In this document: positions 7,216-16,147 of the stretch, piece by piece
Layout: every line of letters begins with the position of its first letter
How positions within the stretch are numbered: position 1 is the stretch's first letter
Assembly (NCBI GenBank): GCA_017882335.1
Contig: JADGPR010000011.1
Location: forward strand, 1-55,368
Reading direction: 5' to 3'
DNA from: Bacteroidales bacterium
GTDB lineage: Bacteria > Bacteroidota > Bacteroidia > Bacteroidales > FEN-979
Length of the DNA stretch: 55,368 bases
Notes under the pieces: model-generated
Database searches by the model: none
Seen by the model: the letters and a program-made list of their open reading frames with translations, nothing else
Told to the model about the DNA's origin: nothing
Program-made: the position numbers and the translations under genes

Positions 7216-9765
7216 ATGAAGACCCGGAATTTTTATAGTATTATTTTATTGATGGTCATTCTCATCATCCTTCAGTCTGACAAATCACATCAGATGACAC
7301 AACCTGAAAACATTTTTGCCCCTGATGAATGGATCTTTTTGCAACGGTCATTTCCTTACGGGAAGATCGATGAAGCTGCACAGAATAAAGCTATTCAGCA
7401 AGCCCTGGAAGAAAGGGTGTTCCAGAAAAATAAAAATCTGCAGAATGAATGGGAATTTGTCGGGCCTGTTAACCTGGGAGGAAGGATCACTGACATTGAG
7501 GTTCCATCAGGAAGTGATAATACGGTATATACAGCCGCAGCTTCAGGAGGAATCTTCAAATCTTTCGACCGGGGAAATACCTGGTTTCCCATATTTGACG
7601 GGCAAGCGTCCATTGCCATCGGGGACCTTGCGATCTCACCCACTGATACGAATATGATTTATGCAGGCACTGGGGAACCCAATGCAGGCGGAGGATCGCT
7701 AGCCTATGATGGCAATGGTATTTATAAGTCGTCCAATGGCGGGCAAACTTGGCAAAACCTTGGCCTCGTTGAATGCGGCAGTACCGGCAAAATTGCTCTT
7801 GACCCGCTGAATCCTGATCGGATTTTCGTAGCTGTGATGGGTAAACTCTTTGCAAACAACCCGGAACGGGGTATTTACCGAAGTACAGATGGAGGTACTT
7901 CCTGGCAAAATGTCCTTTATGTATCAGATTCAACCGGGGGAATTGATGTTGTTCTGAACCCGCTAAACCCGAATATCATTTTTGCATCGCTATGGGAACG
8001 AATACGAAGGCCCAATCGACGCGTTTATGGAGGGCCAACCAGCGCAATTTACAAGTCAACCGATGGTGGATCTACCTGGAATAAGCTTGTTAACGGTTTA
8101 CCGACACAGCAATTGGGCCGGATCAACCTTGCATTATGTTCCGGAAACCCTGCCATCATCTATGCCAGCATTATCGGAAAAAACGAAACTTTGATTGATG
8201 TCTATAAAAGTACGGATGCAGGCGATCATTGGATTGCCCTAAATGCAACATCGCTGATCTATACGACACCATATGACTGGTGGTTTGGAGGAGTGAAGGT
8301 AGATCCGGTCAACCCGAATGAGGTTTATTTACTGATGATGTACCCTTACAGGTCGCAAACAGGAGGGACCGGGCACGATTGGACAGAGATCGCAAGCGGA
8401 GCACATGTGGACCAACATGCCCTTTATCTATCCCCTACAAATCATCAATACCGGATTCTTGGAAATGACGGAGGTGTCAACTTTACTTCAGACAATTTCT
8501 TGACGGTCACCGGGACCGATCAGCAGAATCTTCCGATCGGACAATTCTACTGCATGGATGTATTCCCTGGTGGCAGCACGCCCAATTATCTCACCGGGGG
8601 TTTACAGGATAACGGAGTTGCCGAAAAATCAGATATTCCTCCACAGGAATGGCACCTTGTGGTGGGAGGCGACGGAGTACTGTCGAAGTTCGATCCGAAT
8701 GATCCGCAGATCTTCTATGGCAGCTATCAATATGGCGGGTTCCAGTTTTCGAATCCGGCATACGGTTATTATTTTCCAAATGGATTCATAGCTGGAGACC
8801 GTTTTAACTGGAAATCCCCGATGACCATTTATAAACACCATTCAAGTATGGTGTTTATCGGCAGTAACCGGGTGTATAGATCTGCGAATTACGGATACAC
8901 GGTGGATCCGATCAGTGCTGACCTGAGTAACGGACCAGGGAGCAGTTCTGTTGTTTACGGGACTGTGACAGCACTGGCTGTGGCGCCGTCAGATTCAGAA
9001 TATATTTATGCCGGAACCGATGATGCCAATCTATGGGGAACCAGAAACGGCGGATCAACCTGGACAAAGATCAACACCGGGTTGCCTCAGCGGTGGGTTA
9101 CTTCAGTGAAAGTTTCTGAGGGGAACCCGCTGGAAGTATTTGTGACCTTTTCGGGATACCGTTTCAACGACAGCATTGCCCATGTCTATCATTCCATTGA
9201 TGGTGGATCAACATGGACGAATATCTGTGGGAACCTTCCCGACATCCCCGTCAATGACATCCTGCAGGATCCTGAATATCCTGCAATCCTTTATCTGGCG
9301 ACGGATATAGGGGTCTACTATTCGAAAGACACTGGTTTACACTGGCAACTTTTAGGATCAACTCTTCCTTTGGTTCCCGTCAATGAATTGGCATTGCATG
9401 CTGATAGCCGTTATCTATATGCAGCTACTTATGGCAGGTCTATGTACAGGATCAACATTGGTGACATTACAGGGGTCAAAGAACTTTATACTGCAAAGCT
9501 GAGCTTGAATATTTTCCCGAACCCTATTCAAAATGAGTTCCATATTCAATTTACCATCAATAATGATCAGCCTGCGATAATTTTCATTTATAACATGCAA
9601 GGAATTCTTTTAAGAACAGAATACTTCGGGAACCTGCACAGAGGTGTCAATAATCTCCGTTTCCTCCGCAATGATCTGGGCGGGAATCAACTTCCGGCGG
9701 GCACTTATATTTTCAGATTAGTCAACGGGAATGCAGAAGGGATTATAAAAGGAGTTGTGCTTTAA
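7216..9765 (+). CDS. T9SS-secreted Asp-box (BNR/sortilin-like) repeat protein
   Basis: An 849-residue exported protein. It begins with a signal peptide (RNFYSIILLMVILIILQS) and ends with a type A T9SS sorting domain starting near LNIFPNPIQNEFHIQF and closing with LPAGTYIFRLVNG. Between them are at least eight Asp-box-like motifs, for example SSNGGQTW, STDGGTSW, STDGGSTW and SIDGGSTW, spaced as in the blades of sortilin- or sialidase-type beta-propellers. The protein should cross the outer membrane through T9SS and be released or anchored at the surface. Such proteins may bind or cut glycans, but no catalytic residues can be assigned, so the substrate is unknown. It sits alone between two unrelated operons. 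Confidence 0.88.
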   Translation: MKTRNFYSIILLMVILIILQSDKSHQMTQPENIFAPDEWIFLQRSFPYGKIDEAAQNKAIQQALEERVFQKNKNLQNEWEFVGPVNLGGRITDIEVPSGSDNTVYTAAASGGIFKSFDRGNTWFPIFDGQASIAIGDLAISPTDTNMIYAGTGEPNAGGGSLAYDGNGIYKSSNGGQTWQNLGLVECGSTGKIALDPLNPDRIFVAVMGKLFANNPERGIYRSTDGGTSWQNVLYVSDSTGGIDVVLNPLNPNIIFASLWERIRRPNRRVYGGPTSAIYKSTDGGSTWNKLVNGLPTQQLGRINLALCSGNPAIIYASIIGKNETLIDVYKSTDAGDHWIALNATSLIYTTPYDWWFGGVKVDPVNPNEVYLLMMYPYRSQTGGTGHDWTEIASGAHVDQHALYLSPTNHQYRILGNDGGVNFTSDNFLTVTGTDQQNLPIGQFYCMDVFPGGSTPNYLTGGLQDNGVAEKSDIPPQEWHLVVGGDGVLSKFDPNDPQIFYGSYQYGGFQFSNPAYGYYFPNGFIAGDRFNWKSPMTIYKHHSSMVFIGSNRVYRSANYGYTVDPISADLSNGPGSSSVVYGTVTALAVAPSDSEYIYAGTDDANLWGTRNGGSTWTKINTGLPQRWVTSVKVSEGNPLEVFVTFSGYRFNDSIAHVYHSIDGGSTWTNICGNLPDIPVNDILQDPEYPAILYLATDIGVYYSKDTGLHWQLLGSTLPLVPVNELALHADSRYLYAATYGRSMYRINIGDITGVKELYTAKLSLNIFPNPIQNEFHIQFTINNDQPAIIFIYNMQGILLRTEYFGNLHRGVNNLRFLRNDLGGNQLPAGTYIFRLVNGNAEGIIKGVVL

Positions 9766-9945
9766 TAGCCATTCTAAGGAAGCCGTTTCCAACAATCCTG
9801 GGGTCTCCGATCTCCGATTGCATCAGCAATTGTTAATAAATTCCGATAAATACCTGATTTAAGTATTTAAAAAGGTTGCACAATTCGCAGATTCTATTCA
9901 ATTTTGTTCACACAATCTTTTTACCACAATTTATCTCTGCCTATC

Positions 9946-11259
9946 ATGCATGATACACCTATAAACTACGATGTTGTCAGAAGGCATATTCGGGAATGTA
10001 ATATAAAAAATATTGGCAAAGCTTCCATCCGTGAAATAAAGCGGCTGATCAATAATATTGAGAAAGAAACCGGCGATCAGTTTGTCAGGATGGAAATGGG
10101 CGTACCGGGACTGGTTCCTCCCGAGGTCGGGATCAACGCAGAGATAGAGGCACTGAAGTCGGGTGTGGCTGCAATCTATCCGGAAATTGAAGGTATTGCT
10201 CCGCTCAAAAAGGAAGCAGCGCGGTTTGCAAAACTTTTTCTTGACATTGATGTGGATGAGGCTTGTTGTGTCCCTACGGTAGGTTCGATGCAGGGGGGAT
10301 TCGCAGCTTTTATAACGTTGGCGAGAATCAATAAAGAGCGGGATACTACTTTGCTGATCGATCCCGGGTTTCCGGTTCATCACCAGCAGCATATCGTACT
10401 CGGGCAGAAGTTCGAGTCGTTTGATGTATATGATTTCCGCGGTGAAAAATTGAGGGATAAGCTTGAATCCTATTTTTCGAAAGGGAATATTCATTCGGTA
10501 TTGTATTCCAACCCGAACAATCCATCCTGGATTTGTTTCACGGATCATGAATTGAAGATCATCGGTGACCTGGCCAATAAATACAACGTGGTCATCCTGG
10601 AGGATCTTGCTTATATCGGTATGGATTTCAGGAAGGATTATTCCAAACCAGGTGTTCCTCCATTCCAGCCTACGGTTGCCAAGTATACGGAGAACTACAT
10701 CCTGCTGATTTCGAGTTCAAAAGCCTTCAGTTATGCCGGTCAGCGGGTATCCTGCATGTTCATCTCCAATAAGATCTTTCATTCCAAAATGCCGGATTTG
10801 CTAAGGTTTTACACGACCGATAATTTCGGAAGAGCCATGATATACGGAACCATTTATGCGTTGAGCGCCGGCACGAGCCATTCTGCTCAGTATGCACTTG
10901 CTGCGATGTTCAAAGCTGTGAATGACGGTACCTATAACTTTATTGAAGTCGTAAGGGAGTATGGTGAGAAGGCAAAGATCATGAAGAAGCTTTTTATTGA
11001 CAATGGTTTTCATATCGTTTACGACCAGGATGAAGGAGTTCCGATCGCCGACGGGTTCTACTTTACTTTTGCCTACCCGGGATTTTCCGGTGAGCAACTT
11101 CTTGAAGAACTGTTATATTACGGAATCAGCGCCATTGCGCTTTCCATCACGGGGAGCCAGCGCAGTGAGGGGGTACGGGCCTGCGTTTCACTGGTAAAGC
11201 GGGAACAATTCCCTGCACTGGAATACCGGTTAAAAAAATTCCATGAACAGCATTCTTGA
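9946..11259 (+). CDS. PLP-dependent aminotransferase, class I/II
   Basis: A 437-residue fold-type I aminotransferase. It should transfer an amino group between an amino acid and a 2-oxoacid in the cytoplasm. The substrate-binding phrase YSNPNNPSWICFT, the aspartate region VVILEDLAYIGMDF and the PLP-lysine site ISSSKAFSYAGQR are all present in the usual order. The frame is open from 9904, but the extra 14 residues are AT-rich leader sequence and MHDTPINYD is the natural start. The exact substrate cannot be read from sequence. The gene lies about 220 bp ahead of a VOR-type 2-oxoacid:ferredoxin oxidoreductase operon, which suggests it supplies 2-oxoacids from branched-chain or other amino acids (inference). 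Confidence 0.88.
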   Translation: MHDTPINYDVVRRHIRECNIKNIGKASIREIKRLINNIEKETGDQFVRMEMGVPGLVPPEVGINAEIEALKSGVAAIYPEIEGIAPLKKEAARFAKLFLDIDVDEACCVPTVGSMQGGFAAFITLARINKERDTTLLIDPGFPVHHQQHIVLGQKFESFDVYDFRGEKLRDKLESYFSKGNIHSVLYSNPNNPSWICFTDHELKIIGDLANKYNVVILEDLAYIGMDFRKDYSKPGVPPFQPTVAKYTENYILLISSSKAFSYAGQRVSCMFISNKIFHSKMPDLLRFYTTDNFGRAMIYGTIYALSAGTSHSAQYALAAMFKAVNDGTYNFIEVVREYGEKAKIMKKLFIDNGFHIVYDQDEGVPIADGFYFTFAYPGFSGEQLLEELLYYGISAIALSITGSQRSEGVRACVSLVKREQFPALEYRLKKFHEQHS

Positions 11260-11356
11260 TGCTGGATGCTGGATGCTGGATGCTGGATATGATGCCATCC
11301 GACCTCTGACCTCTGACCTCTGACTTCTGACTTCTGACTTGTGACTTCTGACTTCT
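11258..11356. repeat. Two heptamer tandem arrays
   Basis: Directly after the aminotransferase there are four copies of GATGCTG, overlapping its last codons, then from 11301 to 11356 eight copies of a GACYTCT heptamer, mostly GACCTCT turning into GACTTCT. Both arrays have period 7. They fill much of the gap before the oxidoreductase operon and contain no gene. Confidence 0.9.
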
Positions 11357-11434
11357 AAATTAAATCAGTTCTAAATTGGCTATTTTCCCTTAAAAAACAG
11401 GGGTGTTTCCTCCCTTTATTCGGGAAATTTTCTG

Positions 11435-11442
11435 TAATTTCG
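11435..11442 (+). promoter_or_regulatory. Possible promoter of the oxidoreductase operon
   Basis: TAATTTCG differs from TAnnTTTG at one base and lies 41 bp before the ferredoxin-subunit start. No convincing -33 element was found. Confidence 0.3.
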
Positions 11443-11483
11443 TGCTATCGTTTCCGACAAAATATTTTAAATCTCAAAAATTT

Positions 11484-11714
11484 ATGGCAAAAATCAAGGG
11501 TGATATCGTGATCAATGTAGAACGATGCAAAGGGTGTGAAGTTTGCATTGCCTCTTGCCCTTTTTCCACAATCGCTATGACCAAGGAAGTGAATGGCAAA
11601 GGGTATCATTATGCAGTTAAAGTCAATGACGATTGCACCGGTTGCATGAACTGTGCTATTGTTTGTCCTGATGGGGTGATCACCGTATACAGGGCGAAGG
11701 TAATGGCCGAGTAA
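11484..11714 (+). CDS. 2-oxoacid:ferredoxin oxidoreductase, ferredoxin (delta) subunit
   Basis: This 76-residue protein carries two [4Fe-4S] motifs, CKGCEVCIASCP and CTGCMNCAIVCP, and should pass electrons from the catalytic subunits to soluble ferredoxin. Short dicluster subunits like this are the delta subunits of VOR/KOR/POR enzymes. The frame extends upstream to 11403, but that part is leader sequence; MAKIKGDIVINVERC is the natural N-terminus. It is first in an operon with the alpha, beta and gamma subunits, 22 bp ahead of the alpha subunit. Confidence 0.93.
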   Translation: MAKIKGDIVINVERCKGCEVCIASCPFSTIAMTKEVNGKGYHYAVKVNDDCTGCMNCAIVCPDGVITVYRAKVMAE

Positions 11715-11736
11715 AAAAACTAATAAACTATATCGA

Positions 11737-12819
11737 ATGGGTGAACTCAGATTAATGAAAGGTAACGAGGCTGTTGCAGAAGCAGCGATCCGTGCCGGAT
11801 GCGACGGGTATTTCGGATACCCCATCACACCCCAGTCAGAAATTATGGAATACCTGATGGCGATGAAGCCCTATGAGACAACAGGAATGGTTGTGCTGCA
11901 GGCAGAGAGTGAGACTGCTTCAGTCAACATGTTGTATGGCGGTGCCGGAACTGGAAAAATGGTGATGACATCTTCATCAAGTCCCGGTATCAGCCTCATG
12001 CAGGAAGGTATCAGTTACATGGCAGGTGCTGAATTGCCGGCATTGCTGGTGAATGTTACCAGGGGCGGTCCCGGCCTTGGCACAATCCAGCCTTCACAAG
12101 CTGATTATTTCCAGGCAGTGAAAGGTGGCGGACATGGCGACTACAAGATGATCGTCCTTGCTCCTGCTTCCGTTCAGGAAATGGCTGATTTTGCCAAGCT
12201 CGGATTCGAACTTGCGTTTAAATACAGGACCCCCGTGATGATCCTTTCTGATGGAGCCATCGGACAGATGATGGAAAAAGTGGAATTATTTGACCCTATC
12301 GCACGCAGGACGGATGCGGAACTGATCGCACAATGTCCCTGGGCTGCCACCGGGAAACCGAAAAACAGGGATCATATCATCATTACTTCACTCGATCTTG
12401 ATCCGGCCGGACAGGAAAGAGTAAACCTGAAGCTCCAGGCAAAATACCGGCAAATAGAAAAAGATGAAGTCCGTTACGAGATGATCTCCTGTGAAGATGC
12501 CGAATATGTCTTTGTGGCATTCGGGCTTTCCGCACGCATCTGCCAGAAATCTATCGATATTGCCAGGGCTAAAGGAATCAAGGTAGGATTGTTTCGCCCC
12601 ATTACCCTTTATCCTTTCCCGGTAAAACAGATCGCAGAACTTGCTAAGAAAGTGAAAGGCATGCTGGTTGTTGAGATGAATGCAGGACAGATGATTGAGG
12701 ATGTAAGACTCGCTGCCGGCTGTTCCCTGAAGATCGAACATTATGGACGCTTTGGAGGTATCATCCCTGCTCCGGATGAAGTGGTGAGAGCAATGGAAAA
12801 TCAAATAATCGGAGGCTGA
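11737..12819 (+). CDS. vorB: 2-oxoacid:ferredoxin oxidoreductase alpha subunit (VorB type)
   Basis: A 360-residue subunit of the enzyme that oxidises 2-oxoacids to acyl-CoA and CO2 while reducing ferredoxin. The phrases MKGNEAVAEAAIRAGCDGYF, GYPITPQSE, MTSSSSPGISLMQEGISY and GGPGLGTIQPSQADYFQA match the subunit usually annotated VorB (3-methyl-2-oxobutanoate dehydrogenase). That points to branched-chain 2-oxoacids, but 2-oxoglutarate-specific relatives look similar and the substrate is not fixed by sequence alone. A GGAGG sequence at 12811-12815, inside its last codons, serves the next gene. The preceding aminotransferase fits an amino-acid-degrading role. Confidence 0.93.
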   Translation: MGELRLMKGNEAVAEAAIRAGCDGYFGYPITPQSEIMEYLMAMKPYETTGMVVLQAESETASVNMLYGGAGTGKMVMTSSSSPGISLMQEGISYMAGAELPALLVNVTRGGPGLGTIQPSQADYFQAVKGGGHGDYKMIVLAPASVQEMADFAKLGFELAFKYRTPVMILSDGAIGQMMEKVELFDPIARRTDAELIAQCPWAATGKPKNRDHIIITSLDLDPAGQERVNLKLQAKYRQIEKDEVRYEMISCEDAEYVFVAFGLSARICQKSIDIARAKGIKVGLFRPITLYPFPVKQIAELAKKVKGMLVVEMNAGQMIEDVRLAAGCSLKIEHYGRFGGIIPAPDEVVRAMENQIIGG

Positions 12820-12820
12820 T

Positions 12821-13633
12821 ATGGAAGAACAATTTGCAAAACTTGATATACGCAAGAACGAAAACATCGTTTACAAAAGAACCGATCTCCTTGTCGACCG
12901 TCCACTCAGTTATTGTCCCGGGTGTGGTCATGGCACCGTGCACAGGATGCTGATGGAAACCCTTGAAGAGATGGGGCTCCAGGATAAAACAATCGGTGTT
13001 TCACCCGTGGGCTGTTCTGTTCTCGCTTATGATTTCATGAATATCGACATGTTGGGTGCAGCGCATGGAAGAGCTCCCGCGCTGGCAACTGCCATCAAGA
13101 GGATGTGGCCTGACCGTTTTGTTTTCACCTACCAGGGCGACGGTGACCTTGCTGCTATCGGGACGGCTGAAACCATTCATGCATGCAACCGTGGAGAGCA
13201 TTTCACCATGATTTTTATCAACAACGGGATCTATGGGATGACCGGAGGACAAATGGCCCCTACCACTCTGCCCAACATGCGCACGTCGACCTCCCCCTAT
13301 GGAAGAGATACCAATATTATGGGATTTCCACTAAAAATGACTGAACTGGTAGCCCAGCTTCCGGGCACCTATTACGTGACACGCCAGGCGGTGCATACCC
13401 CATCAGCTGTCCGTAAGACTAAAAAAGCCATTCGAAAAGCCTTCGAAAACCAGAAGAATAAAACCGGAATTTCCTTTATTGAAGTTGTTTCCAACTGTAA
13501 CTCCGGATGGAAAATGACCCCGGTACAATCCAACAAATGGATGGAAGAAAATATGTTCCCCTTCTATCCTTTGGGCGATATTAAGATTGATGGTGTTCTT
13601 GTCACACCAAAAGCCGAAACGGTAAAGGTTTAA
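12821..13633 (+). CDS. 2-oxoacid:ferredoxin oxidoreductase beta (TPP-binding) subunit
   Basis: A 270-residue subunit that carries thiamine pyrophosphate. It shows the cysteine motif YCPGCGHGTVHRM near residue 30, used for an iron-sulfur cluster in this family, and the TPP/Mg2+ motif GDGDLAAIG followed by NNGIYGMTGGQ. The chemistry is decarboxylation of the 2-oxoacid bound to TPP, followed by electron transfer to the cluster and then to the ferredoxin subunit. It starts one base after the alpha-subunit stop codon, with a strong GGAGG ribosome-binding site, so the two are probably made in equal amounts. Confidence 0.94.
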   Translation: MEEQFAKLDIRKNENIVYKRTDLLVDRPLSYCPGCGHGTVHRMLMETLEEMGLQDKTIGVSPVGCSVLAYDFMNIDMLGAAHGRAPALATAIKRMWPDRFVFTYQGDGDLAAIGTAETIHACNRGEHFTMIFINNGIYGMTGGQMAPTTLPNMRTSTSPYGRDTNIMGFPLKMTELVAQLPGTYYVTRQAVHTPSAVRKTKKAIRKAFENQKNKTGISFIEVVSNCNSGWKMTPVQSNKWMEENMFPFYPLGDIKIDGVLVTPKAETVKV

Positions 13634-13694
13634 TTTTCGCAATTTCATGACCTGCTTACAGGCAGACAGGTTTCACAATTTCACAATTTATATT
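13633..13694. repeat. Octamer array (TTTCRCAA) in the operon gap
   Basis: Octamers TTTCGCAA, TTTCATGA, TTTCACAA and TTTCACAA fill the gap between beta and gamma subunits. The first two and last two units are separated by a 20-bp element; removing that element gives a continuous octamer array. Confidence 0.8.
13651..13670. repeat. 20-bp palindrome-like element, copy 2
   Basis: CCTGCTTACAGGCAGACAGG is an imperfect palindrome related to the element at 3313-3332. It lies exactly between two octamer units and, like copy 1, is followed by TTT. Confidence 0.7.
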
Positions 13695-14249
13695 ATGACT
13701 GAAGAAATAATCATTGCAGGATTTGGTGGGCAAGGTGTATTATCGATGGGAAAGATACTTGCTTATTCAGGAGTGATGCAGAACAAGGAAGTCAGCTGGA
13801 TGCCTTCCTATGGCCCTGAAATGAGGGGTGGCACTGCAAATGTGACTGTCATCGTAAGTGATGAAAGGATCAGTTCGCCGATTCTGAATGCCTTTGACAC
13901 GGCAATCATTCTCAACCAACAATCGATGGACAAATTCGAGAAAGCTGTAAAACCAGGTGGGCTGCTTATTTATGACCCGAATGGCATAACCCGACATCCT
14001 TCCCGCAAGGATATCAATATTTATTCAATAGATGCTTCAGACGAAGCAGGGAAACTGGGTCTTTCTAAAGTTTTTAACATGATCGTATTGGGTGGGTTCC
14101 TAAAGCTGAAACCGCTGGTTGCACCCGAATTCATCCATAAAGGACTTGAAAAATCCTTACCTGCACGGCACCATAAATTGATCCCGGATAACGAAAAAGC
14201 CATCGAGATCGGGAAAGGGTTACTGAAACCCTTGAATGTATTGAATTAA
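13695..14249 (+). CDS. 2-oxoacid:ferredoxin oxidoreductase gamma subunit
   Basis: A 184-residue gamma subunit, needed for CoA binding and assembly of the VOR/KOR-type complex. The start MTEEIIIAGFGGQGVLSMGK and the later SYGPEMRGGTANVTVIVSD are diagnostic of the family. The frame is open from 13647, but those codons are the octamer repeat and the 20-bp element, so the ATG at 13695 is used. It follows the beta subunit after 61 bp and precedes the TIGR02757 gene by 3 bp, so all five are probably cotranscribed. Confidence 0.94.
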   Translation: MTEEIIIAGFGGQGVLSMGKILAYSGVMQNKEVSWMPSYGPEMRGGTANVTVIVSDERISSPILNAFDTAIILNQQSMDKFEKAVKPGGLLIYDPNGITRHPSRKDINIYSIDASDEAGKLGLSKVFNMIVLGGFLKLKPLVAPEFIHKGLEKSLPARHHKLIPDNEKAIEIGKGLLKPLNVLN

Positions 14250-14252
14250 CCG

Positions 14253-15020
14253 ATGGAATTATCGCATCAGGAACTGTTTGATTTCCTCGAAGCAAAGTAC
14301 GAGCAGTACAACCACCCTGAATTTATTGAAACCGACCCGATCTCGATACCGCACCGTTTCACCCGGAAAGAGGATATCGAGATCGCTGCTTTTCTGACGG
14401 CTACGATATCGTGGGGAAACAGGTTAAGTATTCTGAAAGATGCAGATAGACTTCTCGGGATGATGGGGTTTTCTCCTTATGAATTCATTCTTCATTCAGG
14501 CCGATACGAAACAGAACAGTTTGAGTCTTTTTATCATCGCACCTTCAACGGGACGGATTGCATATTCTTCCTTGAATCCTTAAAAAATATTTATCAGCAT
14601 CACGATGGGCTGGAGTCCCTTTTTCTTCCGGATGATACAACCGGGATCAAAGGAGCATTGTGCCGATTCCGGTCAACATTCCTGGAAATTGATCATACCC
14701 ACCGGTCGGAAAAACACGTTGCTGATCCCTTCAGGGGCGCTTCAGCCAAGCGGTTACTGATGTTCTTACGGTGGATGGTCAGGAACGACCATAGAGGTGT
14801 CGACTTTGGTTTATGGAATAAAATCTCACCTTCCATCCTGATGTGCCCATTGGATATACACAGTGGAAATGTGGCACGGAAACTCGGTTTGTTGAAACGA
14901 AAACAGAACGACTGGAAAGCCGTTGAAGAACTCACCGAAAACCTTCGGCAATTTGACCCGAAAGATCCGGTGAAATATGATTTTGCCCTGTTCGGCCTGG
15001 GTGTTTTTGAGAAGTTCTAA
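14253..15020 (+). CDS. TIGR02757 (DUF2400) family protein
   Basis: A 255-residue cytoplasmic protein of a Bacteroidota-rich conserved family with no known function. Typical phrases are DPISIPHRFTRKEDIEIAAF, ATISWGNR, FLRWMVRNDHRGVDFGLW and the C-terminal FALFGLGVFEKF. The last is the normal family end, so the gene is complete. It starts 3 bp after the gamma subunit and is likely at the end of that operon. Its stop codon overlaps the 3' end of an ORF6N fragment on the other strand. Confidence 0.88.
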   Translation: MELSHQELFDFLEAKYEQYNHPEFIETDPISIPHRFTRKEDIEIAAFLTATISWGNRLSILKDADRLLGMMGFSPYEFILHSGRYETEQFESFYHRTFNGTDCIFFLESLKNIYQHHDGLESLFLPDDTTGIKGALCRFRSTFLEIDHTHRSEKHVADPFRGASAKRLLMFLRWMVRNDHRGVDFGLWNKISPSILMCPLDIHSGNVARKLGLLKRKQNDWKAVEELTENLRQFDPKDPVKYDFALFGLGVFEKF

Positions 15021-15316
15021 GGGTATATGCAGACAGCTACACCTTGTTCTGTGAAAACTATTGGATTCACGCTGCTGTGTTTTAGAAATGACAACCGGTC
15101 ACATTTTGTGACCAGTTCGTTCTTTTCATTTTTTAAAAGTTCAAACATAAAATCTTCTGGAAACCTGAAATGGTTTCGTTTAACCTGCTGTTTTAATGCT
15201 TTTGTTGGAACATTGTAAAGTAATGCCAGGTCATAATCAACCATAACCTTTTTTCCCCTCATTGTAAAAATCATTACTTCGTAATTCGATTTTATAAGTT
15301 CTTGTGACATCTTCAT
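15017..15316 (-). pseudogene. ORF6N-domain (phage antirepressor-like) fragment
   Basis: This 99-residue frame is the N-terminal part of an ORF6N protein, a DNA-binding domain common in phages and mobile islands of Bacteroidota. The pattern is clear: RGKKVMVDYDLALLYNV, then FRFPEDFMFEL and FTEQGVAVCIYP. Relatives normally continue with MLSSVL and a further 50-200 residues after FTEQGVA. Here the frame ends after six more residues, at the stop codon of the intact neighbouring gene. It is best read as the leftover of a mobile-element gene cut at its 3' end. A short functional protein cannot be excluded. Confidence 0.75.
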
Positions 15317-15485
15317 ATTAATTGTGTGTTGAAAAATTTCCTTTTATCGGGTGAATTGACAAAATGTGATATGTTTGTTTATAACTTTTATCTCACTTCT
15401 GGATTAACGTTATAATCGGTTTACAGGAGTAAAATTGCGTTTTTGAAATTAATTTAGATTTATTTTAAATAGTATGATTTTTTCG

Positions 15486-15493
15486 TACATTTG
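15486..15493 (+). promoter_or_regulatory. Promoter of the glutathione peroxidase gene
   Basis: TACATTTG is a perfect TAnnTTTG element 30 bp ahead of the ATG at 15524. The region is AT-rich; a -33 TTG at the usual distance is not obvious. Confidence 0.55.
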
Positions 15494-15523
15494 TGGCTTC
15501 ATTCATAAAAACCACAAAATAAA

Positions 15524-16075
15524 ATGAAAGCAATCTTATTAATTTTAGGCTTTATTATCATGACAATCCTGGCAAATTCACAAAGCACCAAATCGTTCTA
15601 CGATTTCAAGACGACCACCATCGACGGACAGCCCTTTGATCTTTCCACGCTTAAAGGGAAAAAAGTCCTGGTTGTCAATACAGCTTCCAAATGCGGCAAC
15701 ACTCCACAATATGAGCAACTTGAGCAACTTTTTCAAAAATACGGAGGAGACAAATTCACCATCATCGGGTTTCCTGCAAATAACTTTCTCTCCCAGGAAC
15801 CCGGCACCAATGCACAGATCAAAGAATTCTGCACGAAAAATTACGGTGTTACATTCCCTATGATGTCCAAGATCTCAGTAAAAGGCAAAGACCAGGATCC
15901 GATCTATCAATGGCTGACATCCTTAGATGAAAATGGAGTTATGGATGCCCCGGTGAAATGGAATTTTCAGAAATTCATGATCGATGAGAGTGGGAACCTC
16001 GTGGGAATGGTTGCCCCGGGAACTTCTCCGATGACAGACAAGATTGTGAACTGGATTGAGGGAGCATCAAAGTAA
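15524..16075 (+). CDS. Exported glutathione peroxidase-family thiol peroxidase
   Basis: A 183-residue thioredoxin-fold peroxidase that reduces hydrogen peroxide or lipid peroxides. An N-terminal hydrophobic segment (AILLILGFIIMTILANS) looks like a signal peptide, so it likely acts in the periplasm. The peroxidatic cysteine lies in NTASKCGNT, the second family motif is GFPANNF, and VKWNFQKFMID supplies the Trp/Asn of the active site. The cysteine in EFCTKNYGV is in the position of the resolving cysteine of thioredoxin-dependent members, so thioredoxin is a more likely reductant than glutathione. It is followed by rubredoxin and rubrerythrin genes. Confidence 0.92.
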   Translation: MKAILLILGFIIMTILANSQSTKSFYDFKTTTIDGQPFDLSTLKGKKVLVVNTASKCGNTPQYEQLEQLFQKYGGDKFTIIGFPANNFLSQEPGTNAQIKEFCTKNYGVTFPMMSKISVKGKDQDPIYQWLTSLDENGVMDAPVKWNFQKFMIDESGNLVGMVAPGTSPMTDKIVNWIEGASK

Positions 16076-16147
16076 CAATGCAGAATTAAGAATGCAGAAT
16101 GCAGGAATGAGGATTAATTAAAAATTGATAATGGATAATTGATAATT

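Noticed and set aside
11258-11356. CRISPR array
   Set aside because: The units are 7 bp long and directly adjacent, with no spacers and no cas genes.
15098-15114. Palindrome GGTCACATTTTGTGACC as an operator
   Set aside because: It lies inside the ORF6N coding fragment, far from any promoter, and probably arises by chance from codons.
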